Shown piece by piece: positions 9,320-20,221 of a stretch of 64,000 nucleotides of DNA. Numbering within the stretch: the first letter of the stretch is position 1; the number at the start of each line of letters is the position of its first letter. The translations under genes were made by a program, and so were the position numbers. Where the stretch lies: positions 3,286,001 to 3,350,000 of the forward strand of contig NZ_CP081848.1 in the NCBI RefSeq assembly GCF_018982885.2, written 5' to 3'. The stretch is from Polymorphobacter megasporae. GTDB taxonomy: Bacteria; Pseudomonadota; Alphaproteobacteria; Sphingomonadales; Sphingomonadaceae. The notes beneath the pieces are model-generated. The model was not told the origin of the DNA. It was given only the letters and a program-made list of their open reading frames with translations, and did no database searches.

Positions 9320-9473
9320 CTAGATCTTCCCCGTCTTCGGGGAGGGGGACCGCGCCCTTCTTGGGGCGTGGTGGAGGGGCGGGCGAGCAAACTCACAATC
9401 TGAGTCCGCTCGACCGCCCCTCCACCATCGCAAGAGCGATGGTCCCCCTCCCCGAAGTCTGGGAGGATCTAGA
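9320..9473. repeat. Long palindromic element upstream of the kinase gene
   Basis: About 154 bp bounded by TAGATCTTCCC and GGGAGGATCTAGA. Its nested arms are CGGGGAGGGGGACC / GGTCCCCCTCCCCG and GGTGGAGGGGCGG with a near-complement. It fills the gap between the acyl-CoA dehydrogenase stop and the kinase start. It resembles, in composition and layout, the CCCTCCCC elements at 53998 and 63869, but the sequence differs. Confidence 0.8.
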
Positions 9474-9501
9474 AAGAGGAAGGAGTAAGCCACCGCTCCC
9501 C

Positions 9502-10704
9502 TCATCCCGCCGCCCCGAAGTCGATCCCCGGCCCGTTCCCCGCATACGCCCGCAACAACCGCTTGCCGACGCTGGTGATATGCACCTCGTCCGGCCCATC
9601 ATAGATCCGCGCCTCGCGCGCATGGCGGTACATGATGTGGAGCGGCGTATCGGGCGTCAGGCCCTTCGCGCCGAACACCTGCACCGCGCGGTCGACGACA
9701 TTGTGGAGCATCTTCGCGCCGACGACCTTGATCAGCCCAATCTCGACCCGCGCATCCGACCCGGCATCGATCTTCGCCGCCGCATCGAGCGTCAGCAGCC
9801 GCGCCGACTGGATTTCGGCCGCGCTGTCGAAGACGAACTGCTGCATCAACTGCTTGTCGGCGAGCTTCTCGCCCCCCGCCCACCGCTCGTTCAAGCGGCG
9901 GCACATCAGGTCGAACGCGCGCTGCGCCTGTCCCAGCCAGCGCATGCAATGGAAGATGCGCCCCGGCCCGAGCCGCATTTGCGCGATCGCGAACCCCTGC
10001 CCCCGCGGCCCGAGCAGGTTCGCCGCCGGCACGCGAACGTCGTCGTAGGCGACCTCGTAATGCCCGCTCAGCCCGTGATGCAGCCCGAGCACCGGCGTAT
10101 CGCGGACGATGCGGTAGCCCGGCGTGTCGGTCGGCACGACGATCATCGAGAACGCCGCATGCGGGGCCGCGTCGCCGCTTTCGGTCCGGCACATCACCGT
10201 CGTATACGCCGCCCCCGCCGCGCCGGTGGTGAACCACTTGCGCCCGCGAATGACCCAATGATCGCCATCCAGCGTCGCGGTCGTCTGCAACTGCGTCGGG
10301 TCGCTCGACGCGACATCGGGCTCGGTCATCGCAAAGCTCGGGAAGATCGTCCCCGCCACCAGCGGCAGCAGATATTTCTCGCGCCACTCCGGCGCAGCGT
10401 AGCGGTCGAGCATCAGCGCGTCCTGCAACGAGTGGGTCCCCAGCGCGACCATCGCATGCTGGCTCCGCCCGATCACCTCGTTGACATGGACGTAATCGAG
10501 GAACGGCATCCCCTGCCCGCCGATCGCCACCGGATGCCCGAGCGCCCACAGCCCCTCGGCCTTGGCAGCCGCCATCAACTCAGCGAGCTTCGCCCGAGCC
10601 GCGTCGGGCGCCCCGTTGTCGAGCACGTCCTCCGCCGGATAGACGCGCTCCTCGACGAACGCCTTGACCCGCGCGCGCATGTCGACCCAGTTCGGTGCAA
10701 CCAT
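9502..10704 (-). CDS. Acyl-CoA dehydrogenase, LvaC / ACAD10-11-like
   Basis: A 400-residue flavin acyl-CoA dehydrogenase. The middle domain has PSFAMTEPDVASSDPTQLQ and GRKWFTTGAAGAAYTTVMC, and the C-terminal helical domain ends HIMYRHAREARIYDGPDEVH. The last phrase (RxxRIYDGPDEVH) and the APH kinase plus DUF6285 neighbours place it with LvaC and the ACAD10/11 group, which eliminate phosphate from 4-phosphoacyl-CoA to give an enoyl-CoA. The start ATG at 10704 gives a normal length. It is the first gene of the three-gene unit on this strand. Confidence 0.85.
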   Translation of the reverse strand: MVAPNWVDMRARVKAFVEERVYPAEDVLDNGAPDAARAKLAELMAAAKAEGLWALGHPVAIGGQGMPFLDYVHVNEVIGRSQHAMVALGTHSLQDALMLDRYAAPEWREKYLLPLVAGTIFPSFAMTEPDVASSDPTQLQTTATLDGDHWVIRGRKWFTTGAAGAAYTTVMCRTESGDAAPHAAFSMIVVPTDTPGYRIVRDTPVLGLHHGLSGHYEVAYDDVRVPAANLLGPRGQGFAIAQMRLGPGRIFHCMRWLGQAQRAFDLMCRRLNERWAGGEKLADKQLMQQFVFDSAAEIQSARLLTLDAAAKIDAGSDARVEIGLIKVVGAKMLHNVVDRAVQVFGAKGLTPDTPLHIMYRHAREARIYDGPDEVHITSVGKRLLRAYAGNGPGIDFGAAG

Positions 10705-10897
10705 CGCCTCACTCCCCGTTTTCCGGCGAGGTTAGGCCGCTGCGGTCAGAACGCAACGCCGGGGGTGTGGGAAGGCGAACTCCAGCCAAATGGTCTGTCG
10801 GCCCTCGCGATCGCGACTGCTCGATTGCGATCGGCTCGGCAGCCGGCGCGAACGGTCGCGCGGCCCAACGACTATGCGCGGAACGACTGGTCGCGCG

Positions 10898-11092
10898 TCA
10901 TCCGTCCGCGGGACCCATCGCCGCTCGAGCCTCTTTCAGCGCCACGAACTCAGCCTCGAGATCAGCGATCACGCTGCGGTTGTCGAGCGCGTCGCCGATA
11001 CTCGGCCCCGCGCGCAGAACCTCCAATTGCTGGCGGATCGCCTCCATCGCATCGGCCATCTGCTGGCGCAGCGGCTTCTCTGATTCCGACAT
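10898..11092 (-). CDS. Small hypothetical protein, possibly coiled-coil
   Basis: A 64-residue acidic protein (MSESEKPLRQQMADAMEAIR at the start) made almost wholly of helix-forming residues with a heptad-like pattern (IRQQLEVL, VIADLEAEFVALKEA). I do not recognise the family. ATG 11092 is preserved after AAGG about ten bases upstream; the longer open frame to 11158 is not better supported. It lies alone between the acyl-CoA dehydrogenase gene (same strand) and an SDR gene pointing away. It may be real because the amino-acid composition is balanced and the third-codon GC looks normal. Confidence 0.55.
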   Translation of the reverse strand: MSESEKPLRQQMADAMEAIRQQLEVLRAGPSIGDALDNRSVIADLEAEFVALKEARAAMGPADG

Positions 11093-11219
11093 GAGCGACG
11101 AGCCTTGCAAGGTTGGCAGCGGCGCATCGTTAGCACGAAACGGGGTTTGCAAAACCATGAACGGGTGGGAGCTTTGAACACCCCTTCCCGCGCCGCACCG
11201 CCTCGGCTAACCCGCAGCC

Positions 11220-11969
11220 ATGACCAACATTCTCCTCACCGGCAGCACCCGCGGCATCGGGGCCGCTGCGCACGCCGCTCTTATCGCCGCCGGAGCCACG
11301 GTGGTCGGGCACGGCAGCCGCGACGGCGACGGCCCCGACACGGTAACGATCGGGGCCGACCTCGCCGAACCCGGAGCGGGAGACCGGTTGTGGGACGCGG
11401 CGCTCGACCGGCTCGGCGGGCGGATCGACGTGCTGGTCAACAACGCCGGGGTGTTCGAGGCCGCGCCGCTCGCCGATGCCGCCGCGTGGGAGACCGCATG
11501 GGAGCGGTCGTGGCGGATCAACCTCCAGGCCGCCGCCGACCTGTCACGCCGCGCGGTCCTGCATTTCCAGGAACACGGCAGCTTGGATAAGAAGGGCCGC
11601 GACGCCTCGGGAGTCGCCGGTCGCATCGTCAACGTCTCGAGCCGCGCCGCCTTCCGCGGCGACTCGCCCGCGCACTGGCACTATGCCGCCGCCAAGGCCG
11701 GGATGGTCGCGATGACCCGCAGCATCGCGCGCGCCTATGCCGCCGACGGCATCGTCGCCTTCGTCGTCGCCCCGGGGTTCACCATGACCGGTATGGCCGA
11801 GGAATTCCTCGCCAGCCGCGAGGGCGGCAAGGTCATCGCCGACATCCCGCTCGGCCGCGTCGCCAGCGCCGCCGAGGTCGCCGAGACGATCCGCTGGCTC
11901 AGCCTCGACGCGCCCGCGTCGCTGACGGGGGCGGTGCTCGACGTCAACGGGGCGAGCTATGTCCGGTAG
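11220..11969 (+). CDS. SDR-family NAD(P)-dependent oxidoreductase
   Basis: A 249-residue short-chain dehydrogenase with TGSTRGIG at residues 7-14, VNNAGVFE near 80, a catalytic serine in NVSSRAAFRG and tyrosine-lysine in HYAAAKAGM (YxxxK). It ends TGAVLDVNGASYVR, the usual C-terminal strand. The substrate is unknown; fatty-acid or sugar metabolism are the common roles of this subfamily. It is transcribed away from the small gene at 10898. The palindromic repeat at 12039 lies 70 bases downstream and may end its transcript. Confidence 0.9.
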   Translation: MTNILLTGSTRGIGAAAHAALIAAGATVVGHGSRDGDGPDTVTIGADLAEPGAGDRLWDAALDRLGGRIDVLVNNAGVFEAAPLADAAAWETAWERSWRINLQAAADLSRRAVLHFQEHGSLDKKGRDASGVAGRIVNVSSRAAFRGDSPAHWHYAAAKAGMVAMTRSIARAYAADGIVAFVVAPGFTMTGMAEEFLASREGGKVIADIPLGRVASAAEVAETIRWLSLDAPASLTGAVLDVNGASYVR

Positions 11970-12038
11970 CGGGCGCATCGATCGTAAGCGAGTAAATGGC
12001 GGCGAAGCGGATGGTAGCACCCTGCTCAACTTTTGGTC

Positions 12039-12111
12039 GTCATCCCCGCGCAGGCGGGGACCCATCATCCCGAATGTCTTGGTGATGGGTCCCCGCCTGC
12101 GCGGGGATGAC
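12039..12111. repeat. Palindromic repeat (GTCATCCCCGCG family)
   Basis: Arms GTCATCCCCGCGCAGGCGGG and its complement, with inner GGACCCATCA / TGATGGGTCC, form one long hairpin. Same family as the element inside the DUF6285 gene (8082) and the copy at 44553. It lies between the SDR and prmA genes. Confidence 0.9.
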
Positions 12112-12135
12112 GGCAGTGTTATGGGCGACCGCTGA

Positions 12136-13080
12136 GTGCCCCATTCCCCTGTGCCCGCCCCCTCCCCGCCACTCCCAACCAGCCCCGCCAGCGGCTATCG
12201 CGTCCGCCTCCCCGCAACCCGCGCCGAAGCCGAGGCCATCCCCTTCGCCGAAGACGCGTTCCCCGACCGCGAACCGCCCCCCACCCTCCTGACCGACGAG
12301 CCCGACCCGTCGCGCCCCGACGACTGGACCCTCGACGCGTATTTCGTCGACGAGCCCGGCCCCGACGACATCGCCCGCCTCTACGCCCTCGTCCCCGCCG
12401 CCGCGCCGGGCAGCGCGACGGTCGAACCGATCGCCGACACCGACTGGGTGACGCTCAGCCAGTCGGGCTTCCCCCCCGTCCGCGCCGGGCGGTTCGTCGT
12501 CCACACCGCCGCGCACGCCGACGCGGTCCGCTCGAGCGACATCGGCATCGCCATCGAGGCGGGGCTCGCGTTCGGCACCGGCCAGCATTTCACCACCCAC
12601 GGGTGTCTCGCCGCACTCGATGCGCTGGCGAAAACGCATCGCTTCACCCGCGCCGCCGACCTCGGCACCGGCACCGGCGTCCTCGCCATCGCCATCGCGA
12701 AGCGCTGGCCGCGCGCCACCGTCGTCGCGAGCGACATCGACCCGGTCGCGACGATCGTCGCGCGCGCCAACCTCGCCGCGAACGGCGTCCGGCAAGGGCG
12801 GGGGCGCGGCGCGATCGACCTCGTCACCGCGCCCGGAGTCGAACATCCCCGGCTGCGCCGGCGGTTCGACCTCGTCACCGCTAATATCCTTGCTGGCCCG
12901 CTGGTCGCGATGGCGGGCCCGGTCGCCGCAACGCTTGCCCCCGGTGGCATCCTCGTCCTCGCCGGGCTGCTGACGACGCAGGCCCGCCGCGTTGCCGCCG
13001 CCTACACCGCGCGCGGTTTCCGGCTGGTCGAACGGCTCGACCGCAGCGAATGGCCGACATTGGTGCTCGAACGCGGCTGA
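12136..13080 (+). CDS. prmA: Ribosomal protein L11 methyltransferase
   Basis: Class I SAM-dependent methyltransferase that trimethylates ribosomal protein L11. Family marks are GLAFGTGQHFTTHGCL near residue 140, the SAM loop DLGTGTGVLAIAIAK near 175, and VTANILAGPL (NxL motif IV) near 250. GTG 12136 is the first start after an in-frame TGA; a second GTG 12-15 bases on or a later start is equally possible, because the first 15 residues are proline-rich and not conserved. It follows a palindromic repeat and runs towards ligA. Confidence 0.9.
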   Translation: MPHSPVPAPSPPLPTSPASGYRVRLPATRAEAEAIPFAEDAFPDREPPPTLLTDEPDPSRPDDWTLDAYFVDEPGPDDIARLYALVPAAAPGSATVEPIADTDWVTLSQSGFPPVRAGRFVVHTAAHADAVRSSDIGIAIEAGLAFGTGQHFTTHGCLAALDALAKTHRFTRAADLGTGTGVLAIAIAKRWPRATVVASDIDPVATIVARANLAANGVRQGRGRGAIDLVTAPGVEHPRLRRRFDLVTANILAGPLVAMAGPVAATLAPGGILVLAGLLTTQARRVAAAYTARGFRLVERLDRSEWPTLVLERG

Positions 13081-13167
13081 GCCGGATGTGCGTTCGGCCG
13101 CAACCGCGGTTCGGTTCGAAGTTCGGCCTTGTGCGGGCCTATGTGCGCGCGACAAAGCTGCGCCGAT

Positions 13168-15291
<2,124 letters not shown>

Positions 15292-15367
15292 TTAGCAGCG
15301 TATTTCCCCGTGCGGGAGAGCAAGACCGGTCAGGACAGACCCGCGCGCGATCCGCCATAGAGCCGGC

Positions 15368-16243
15368 ATGGACACGCCGCCGCACCCCAGCCTGATCGCA
15401 GTCGTCGACTGGATCGAGGCGCATCTCGACGAGCCGCTGACGCTCGACGCGATCGCCGATCATTCGGGGCGGTCGCCGTATCACTTCTCGCGGCTGTTCA
15501 CCGCGCGGATGGGCCGCAGCGTGATGACGCATGTCCGCGGGCGGCGGCTGATCAGGGCCGGCCAGCGCCTCGTCAACGACCCCGATGCCCGGCTGATCGA
15601 CCTCGCCTTCGACTGCGGATTCGAATCGCAGGAGGCGTTCACCCGCGCTTTTCGCCGCGTCTTCGGGGTCGCTCCCGGACGCTTTCGCCAGGGTTTCGCC
15701 CTCACTCCGATCGAAGGACAATATCCGATGACGATGCCCGACACCCACCACGTCGCCGCCGCTGTCACCCTCCTGCCGGATCTCGTTGCAATCCCCGCCT
15801 TCGTCGTCGCAGGGCCGTCGAGCCGCTTCGATGCGTCGACCAAGGCCGCGATTCCGCACCTCTGGTCGCGGCTGATCGGGGCGCTGCCGTTTGCTGGCCA
15901 GATCGATAGCTGGGCGACATTCGGCGTCGTCTCCGAAGCCGACCGCAGCGAAAGCAGCTTCGATTATATGGCGGGCGTCGAGATCGTCGCCGACGCGGCC
16001 GTGCCCGAGGGCTTCGCCGTCATGCCAATCCCTTCAGCGACTTACGCGGTGTTTCGCATCGTCCTCAACGGCGGCCCGGTCCACCCGCAGGTCAAGGCGG
16101 CGATGGCGGCGGTGTGGGGCGAGTTGATCCCGGCATCGGGGCTGACGGTCGCCGACAGCCCCGACTTCGAGCGTTACGACGGCAAATTCGCCCCGATTAA
16201 GCCTGGGGCGACGATCGACTTTCATGTTCCCGTAGCGGTGTGA
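15368..16243 (+). CDS. AraC-family regulator with GyrI-like effector domain
   Basis: A 291-residue regulator. Residues 8-110 form the two helix-turn-helix motifs of the AraC family (LDAIADHSGRSPYHFSRLF and LIDLAFDCGFESQEAFTRAF-type segments). Residues 135-291 resemble the GyrI/Rob-like small-molecule-binding domain (YMAGVEIVADAAVPEGFAV, YAVFRIVLNGG, then FERYDGKF). Such Rob/SoxS-type proteins with an effector domain often control drug or stress responses; the ligand is unknown. It is transcribed divergently from ligA and converges with recN. Confidence 0.88.
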   Translation: MDTPPHPSLIAVVDWIEAHLDEPLTLDAIADHSGRSPYHFSRLFTARMGRSVMTHVRGRRLIRAGQRLVNDPDARLIDLAFDCGFESQEAFTRAFRRVFGVAPGRFRQGFALTPIEGQYPMTMPDTHHVAAAVTLLPDLVAIPAFVVAGPSSRFDASTKAAIPHLWSRLIGALPFAGQIDSWATFGVVSEADRSESSFDYMAGVEIVADAAVPEGFAVMPIPSATYAVFRIVLNGGPVHPQVKAAMAAVWGELIPASGLTVADSPDFERYDGKFAPIKPGATIDFHVPVAV

Positions 16244-16252
16244 CCGCCGGGA

Positions 16253-17905
16253 TCAGGCGAGCGCGAGCAGCCGCGCCGCCTGCGCCCGCGCTTCGTCGGT
16301 GACCTCCGCCCCCGACAGCATCCGGGCGATTTCCTCGCGGCGTTCGTCCGCGTCGAGCGGGGTGACGCCGGTGCGGGTGACGGTGCCGTCGACCGACTTG
16401 GCGATGCGCCATTGGTTCGCGCCGCGCGCCGCGACCTGCGGCGAGTGGGTGACGACGAGAACCTGCGTGGTTCCCGACAGCCGGGCGAGCCGGTCACCGA
16501 TCGCGCTCGCCACAGCCCCGCCGACCCCGCGATCGATTTCATCGAAGATCATCGTCCCCGCCGTTCCGGTTTCGGCGAGCGCGACCTTCAGTGCGAGAAT
16601 GAAGCGCGACAGCTCGCCCCCCGAGGCGATCTTCACGAGCGGGCCGAACGGCGCGCCGGGGTTGGTCGAGATTTCGAACTGAACCGCATCGGCTCCGCCG
16701 GCCCCCTCGGAAGCCGCCGCGATCGCGGTGCGAAAGCGCGCGGCGTCGAGCTTGAGCGGGCCAAGTTCGCCGGTCACCGCGGCGTCGAGCCGGGCGGCGG
16801 TGGCGATCCGCGCGGTGGTCAGGGCCGCCGCCGACTTGACGAATGCCGCCTTTGCCGCAGCCATCGTCTTCGTCAGCGCGGTTAAACCCAACTCCCCGGC
16901 GTCGATCGCCGCTGCGCGCGCGGCGAGGTCTGCGGCGAGCGCGGGGAGTGCGTCGGGGTCGACGCGGTGCTTGCGCGCCTGCGCGCGCAGTTCGAACAGC
17001 CGCGCCTCGGTCGCGTCGAGCTGCTCGGGAGCGAAACTGAGCGCGAGACCGGCGGCGGCGAGCGCGTCCTCGGCCTCGCTCGCCTCGATCACCGCGCGAT
17101 CGAGGCTCTCCAGCGCACTAGCGAGCAACGGGTGCTCGGGAGCGAGCCGGTCGAGCCGCCGCGCCGCCTGCCGCAGGCTCGCGAGACCACCGTCCGACCC
17201 AAGAAGATGCGTTGTCACAGCGTCGAGATCACCCGCGAGCCGCGCACCCTTCTGCATCGACGATCGCGCCTCGGCGAGTTCGGCCTCCTCCCCCGGCTGA
17301 GGTGCCAGCGCGGTCAATTCGGCCACCGCATGGTCGAGCCACTCGCGGTCACGCTGCCCCGCCTCGAGCGCGACCTTCGCCGCCTCGAGCGCGGCTTCGG
17401 CAGCACGCCACGCGGCATAGTCGGTGGCGACGGATTTAACCTCGACGGTCAATCCGCCAAATGCATCGAGCAGGTCACGGTGGCCACGCGGATTGAGCAG
17501 GCCGCGATCATCGTGCTGGCCGTGAATCTCGACCAATCGCGTGCCGAGTTCGCGGAGCAACGCGACCGACACCGGCTGATCGTTGATGAACGCGCGCCCG
17601 CCGCCGTCGGCTGCGATCCGCCGCCGGAGGATGATGTCGCCTTCATGATCGAGATCGTTGTCGTCGAGTAGCGCGCGCGCGGGGTGCGACGCGCCGACAC
17701 TGAAGCTCGCGGTGACGCTGGCGAAGGCGGCGCCCGAACGAACGAGGCCGGCATCACCGCGCGCGCCGAGCGCGAGACCGAGGCTGTCGAGCAGGATCGA
17801 CTTGCCCGCCCCGGTTTCACCAGTGAGGACGCTCAGTCCTGCGGCAAAGTCGAGGCGCAAGGCTTCGATCAGGACGACGTCGCGAATATCGATGGCGGTT
17901 AACAT
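16253..17905 (-). CDS. recN: DNA repair protein RecN
   Basis: An SMC-like ATPase of 550 residues acting in double-strand-break repair. Walker A GETGAGKS is at residues 29-36. A long coiled-coil-rich middle contains the QHDDRGLLNP loop (IHGQHDDRGLL). The ABC signature GGELSRFILALKVAL and Walker B MIFDEIDRGVGG are near residues 430-470. Start and length match the family. It lies upstream of mdh-type housekeeping genes with bamD preceding it on the same strand, separated by a tandem repeat. Confidence 0.97.
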   Translation of the reverse strand: MLTAIDIRDVVLIEALRLDFAAGLSVLTGETGAGKSILLDSLGLALGARGDAGLVRSGAAFASVTASFSVGASHPARALLDDNDLDHEGDIILRRRIAADGGGRAFINDQPVSVALLRELGTRLVEIHGQHDDRGLLNPRGHRDLLDAFGGLTVEVKSVATDYAAWRAAEAALEAAKVALEAGQRDREWLDHAVAELTALAPQPGEEAELAEARSSMQKGARLAGDLDAVTTHLLGSDGGLASLRQAARRLDRLAPEHPLLASALESLDRAVIEASEAEDALAAAGLALSFAPEQLDATEARLFELRAQARKHRVDPDALPALAADLAARAAAIDAGELGLTALTKTMAAAKAAFVKSAAALTTARIATAARLDAAVTGELGPLKLDAARFRTAIAAASEGAGGADAVQFEISTNPGAPFGPLVKIASGGELSRFILALKVALAETGTAGTMIFDEIDRGVGGAVASAIGDRLARLSGTTQVLVVTHSPQVAARGANQWRIAKSVDGTVTRTGVTPLDADERREEIARMLSGAEVTDEARAQAARLLALA

Positions 17906-17955
17906 GGCCGCGAAATCCCAACGCTGTCGGCACCGAGCCGCAAGCGCACATCAGT

Positions 17956-18063
17956 CACCGAAGCGCGCCACGGGCGCTCAGGCACCGAAGCGCGCCACAG
18001 ACGCTCAGGCACCGAAGCGCGCCACGGGCGCTCAGGCACCGAAGCGCGCCATAGGAGCTCAGG
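17956..18063. repeat. Four tandem 27-bp repeats at the end of bamD
   Basis: Four head-to-tail copies of CACCGAAGCGCGCCACGGGC followed by GCTCAGG begin at 17956, 17983, 18010 and 18037. Copies 1 and 3 are identical; 2 and 4 have 2-4 changes. The last copy overlaps the bamD stop codon, so the repeats look like duplications of the gene's 3' end region. Each unit keeps frame (nine codons). Confidence 0.92.
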
Positions 18064-18835
18064 CGACCTTCTTGGTCATCAGCGTATAGCTGTGCTTGTA
18101 CCACTTGGTCCCGGGATAGTTGTAGCCGAGAACTGCTGCGGCCTTTTTCGCTTCCTCGGGCAGGCCGAGCGCGAGGTAGCATTCGACGAGCCGCTCGAGC
18201 GCCTCGGGGGTGTGGCTCGTCGTGTTGTAGGTGTCGATGACGGTGCGGAAGCGGTCGACCGCGCCGATGAACTGCTTGTTCGCCTGATAATAACGCCCGA
18301 CTTCCATCTCCTTGCCCGCGAGATGGTCGCGCGTCAGGTCGACCTTGAGCCGGGCATCGGCGGCGTATTCCGAATTGGGGTAGCGGCGGATCAGTTCCTG
18401 CAGTGCATCGAGCGCCTTCAGGGTGATCTTCTGGTCGCGGTCGACCGACGTGATCTGCTCGTAATAGCTGACCGCGACGACGTAATAGGCATATGGTGCC
18501 TCGCGGCTGCCGGGATGGAGCGAGATAAAGCGCTGCGCCGACAGGATCGCCTCGTTGTAATCCTGGCTGACGTAATAGCTATACGCCGACATCAACTGCG
18601 CCCGTCGCGCCCAGACCGAGTATGGATGCTGGCGCTCGACCTCGTCGAACTGCGCGGCGGCGAGCTTATACTGGCGACGGGCGAGCGTCTCCTGCGCCGC
18701 GGTGTAAAGCGTGTCGACGTCGCGCGCGACGTACGGACGGTCTTTCTTCGCCTTGGTCGAGGCACAGCCGCTGAGCGCGAGCCCGACGGCGAACGACGGC
18801 AGCAGGACGAGACGAAGCACGCGGGACTGGATCAT
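18059..18835 (-). CDS. bamD: Outer membrane assembly lipoprotein BamD
   Basis: A 258-residue lipoprotein of the BAM complex, which inserts beta-barrel proteins into the outer membrane. The signal peptide ends in the lipobox LSGC with the lipidated cysteine at 24. It is followed by TPR repeats (ALARRQYKLAAAQFDEVERQ, FISLHPGSREAPYAYYVVAV, LIRRYPNSEYAADARLKVDL and the RYYQANKQFIGAVDRF repeat). ATG 18835 places the signal peptide at the very start. Its stop codon lies within the last unit of a 27-bp tandem repeat. Confidence 0.95.
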   Translation of the reverse strand: MIQSRVLRLVLLPSFAVGLALSGCASTKAKKDRPYVARDVDTLYTAAQETLARRQYKLAAAQFDEVERQHPYSVWARRAQLMSAYSYYVSQDYNEAILSAQRFISLHPGSREAPYAYYVVAVSYYEQITSVDRDQKITLKALDALQELIRRYPNSEYAADARLKVDLTRDHLAGKEMEVGRYYQANKQFIGAVDRFRTVIDTYNTTSHTPEALERLVECYLALGLPEEAKKAAAVLGYNYPGTKWYKHSYTLMTKKVA

Positions 18836-18845
18836 GTTCGTGTCC

Positions 18846-19802
18846 TTAGCCGATGGGCCGGGGGGTGCCAAGCGGCTCTCCCCGCGCCGCTTTGACGACC
18901 TCGATAATCGCGTCGGCGACGGCATCGGGGCGGTCCCTGGGGATCAGATGGCCGGTCCGCTCGACCGTCCGCCGCACGCCGATCGTCGAGTGTTCGGCAA
19001 GTTCCTGGTGCAGTCCGGCCCAGACGCGATCGGCGACGCGGCGCGAGGGATCGGGCAGCGCGGCGTTGGTGTCGCCCGCGGTGAGGACGATCAACGGCAG
19101 CGCGCCATAGCTCGACCGGCCGCCTGCGACCTCGTCCGACGTTGCACCCCACAGGCTGTCGAGTTCAGCGACCTGCGTCTCCCACGTCGCGATCGGGGTC
19201 GCGGCGGCGCATCTAACGAGCTTGGGATCGGGCGACGGCAGCGCATGCGCCTTGGCGGCGGCGAGGCACGCTGCGGCGCGGTTGCGAATCCCGGCGGTGC
19301 TGCCCGCGCCCGGACCGAACACCGCGCTGAGGCGCTTGTCCTGGTATTCGACACTCGGGTCGACGAGGACCATGCCGACGACGTCGCCCGGACGGCGATC
19401 GGCGAAGACGCGGACGTATAACCCGCCCGCCGAGTGTCCGGCGACGACGAACGGCCCGGCGATCTTGAGCGCGCGGAGCCCCTCGTCGAGATCGCGGGCG
19501 ATCGCGGCGCCGTCGCGCGGCGCCGGGCCGCCATCGCTGAGCCCAAGGCCGGCGCGATCGTAGCTGCAGACGCGGGTGACCAGTGCGACGAGCCGCTCGA
19601 CCTTGCTCCAAGCGAGCGACGACGCTGCCCAGCCGCCTTCGAGGAGGACAGTCGGAGTGCCGCTCCCTGTGCAGCGGAAGGCGAGGTGTCGCCCGTCAGG
19701 CAAGCGGGCGAGTTGCACCCCGGGGTCGGCGAGGGGTGCGGCGGCGGTGACGGTGACGGTCAGGACAACGGCGAGCGCCGCCGCGCAACCCAGCGCCGTC
19801 AT
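18846..19802 (-). CDS. Exported alpha/beta hydrolase
   Basis: A 318-residue alpha/beta-hydrolase. A signal-peptide-like hydrophobic start covers residues 5-24 (CAAALAVVLTVTVTAAAPLA). The oxyanion-side phrase VLLEGGWAASSLAWSKVE follows, then the nucleophile elbow VVAGHSAGG with Ser124. A likely acid lies in MVLVDPSVEYQDK and the catalytic histidine in VERTGHLIPRDRP near the end. Substrate unknown; esterase, lipase or haloalkane-type activity are possible. ATG 19802 was chosen because longer versions would run into the DUF3297 gene. It ends 10 bases before bamD begins. Confidence 0.85.
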   Translation of the reverse strand: MTALGCAAALAVVLTVTVTAAAPLADPGVQLARLPDGRHLAFRCTGSGTPTVLLEGGWAASSLAWSKVERLVALVTRVCSYDRAGLGLSDGGPAPRDGAAIARDLDEGLRALKIAGPFVVAGHSAGGLYVRVFADRRPGDVVGMVLVDPSVEYQDKRLSAVFGPGAGSTAGIRNRAAACLAAAKAHALPSPDPKLVRCAAATPIATWETQVAELDSLWGATSDEVAGGRSSYGALPLIVLTAGDTNAALPDPSRRVADRVWAGLHQELAEHSTIGVRRTVERTGHLIPRDRPDAVADAIIEVVKAARGEPLGTPRPIG

Positions 19803-19824
19803 CCGCGCGATCGGGCGCCCAGGC

Positions 19825-20151
19825 CTAGGAGCGGAAATACGGGACGACCTCGCCCTGCTGCTTGATCGTGATCGGATTGCCATAGCGGTCCTTCGAGCCC
19901 GCGACGGTCAGCCGGACCCAGCCTTCGGAAACGCAATACTCGTCGACATTGGTCCGCTCGACGCCCTTGAAGCGGATGCCGATGCCGCGCTCGAGCATCG
20001 CCGGCTCGTAATGCGGACTGTTCGGGTTGTTCGACAGGCGGTCGGGCGGGGTGTCGACGATCGCGGCTTCGGGGGTCGCAGCGTCCGGATTCGCCGAAGC
20101 GGCGTTCGGCGTTTCGGTGCCGGTCGTGGTCTCGATGGTTTCGTCGGTCAT
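19825..20151 (-). CDS. DUF3297 family protein
   Basis: A 108-residue protein with a Thr/Ala-rich variable start, then the highly conserved DUF3297 block: PDRLSNNPNSPHYEPAMLE, GIGIRFKGVERTNVDEYC, GWVRLTVAGSKDRYGNPIT and KQQGEVVPYF. The function is unknown; some databases wrongly label it glutathione peroxidase. It is soluble, with no signal peptide. It is divergent from the small HTH gene at 20222 (70 bp apart) and lies just upstream of the hydrolase gene. Confidence 0.9.
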   Translation of the reverse strand: MTDETIETTTGTETPNAASANPDAATPEAAIVDTPPDRLSNNPNSPHYEPAMLERGIGIRFKGVERTNVDEYCVSEGWVRLTVAGSKDRYGNPITIKQQGEVVPYFRS

Positions 20152-20221
20152 GGTGGCGGGCCTTCGGATCGAATGATTGCGCGTGATAGCCAGTTGGACC
20201 GGCCTGCGCTACTATCGCCGC

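Noticed and set aside
12039-12111. Simple terminator of the SDR gene
   Set aside because: The same palindrome occurs in a coding region and in other contexts, so it is a dispersed element first, although it may also end transcripts.
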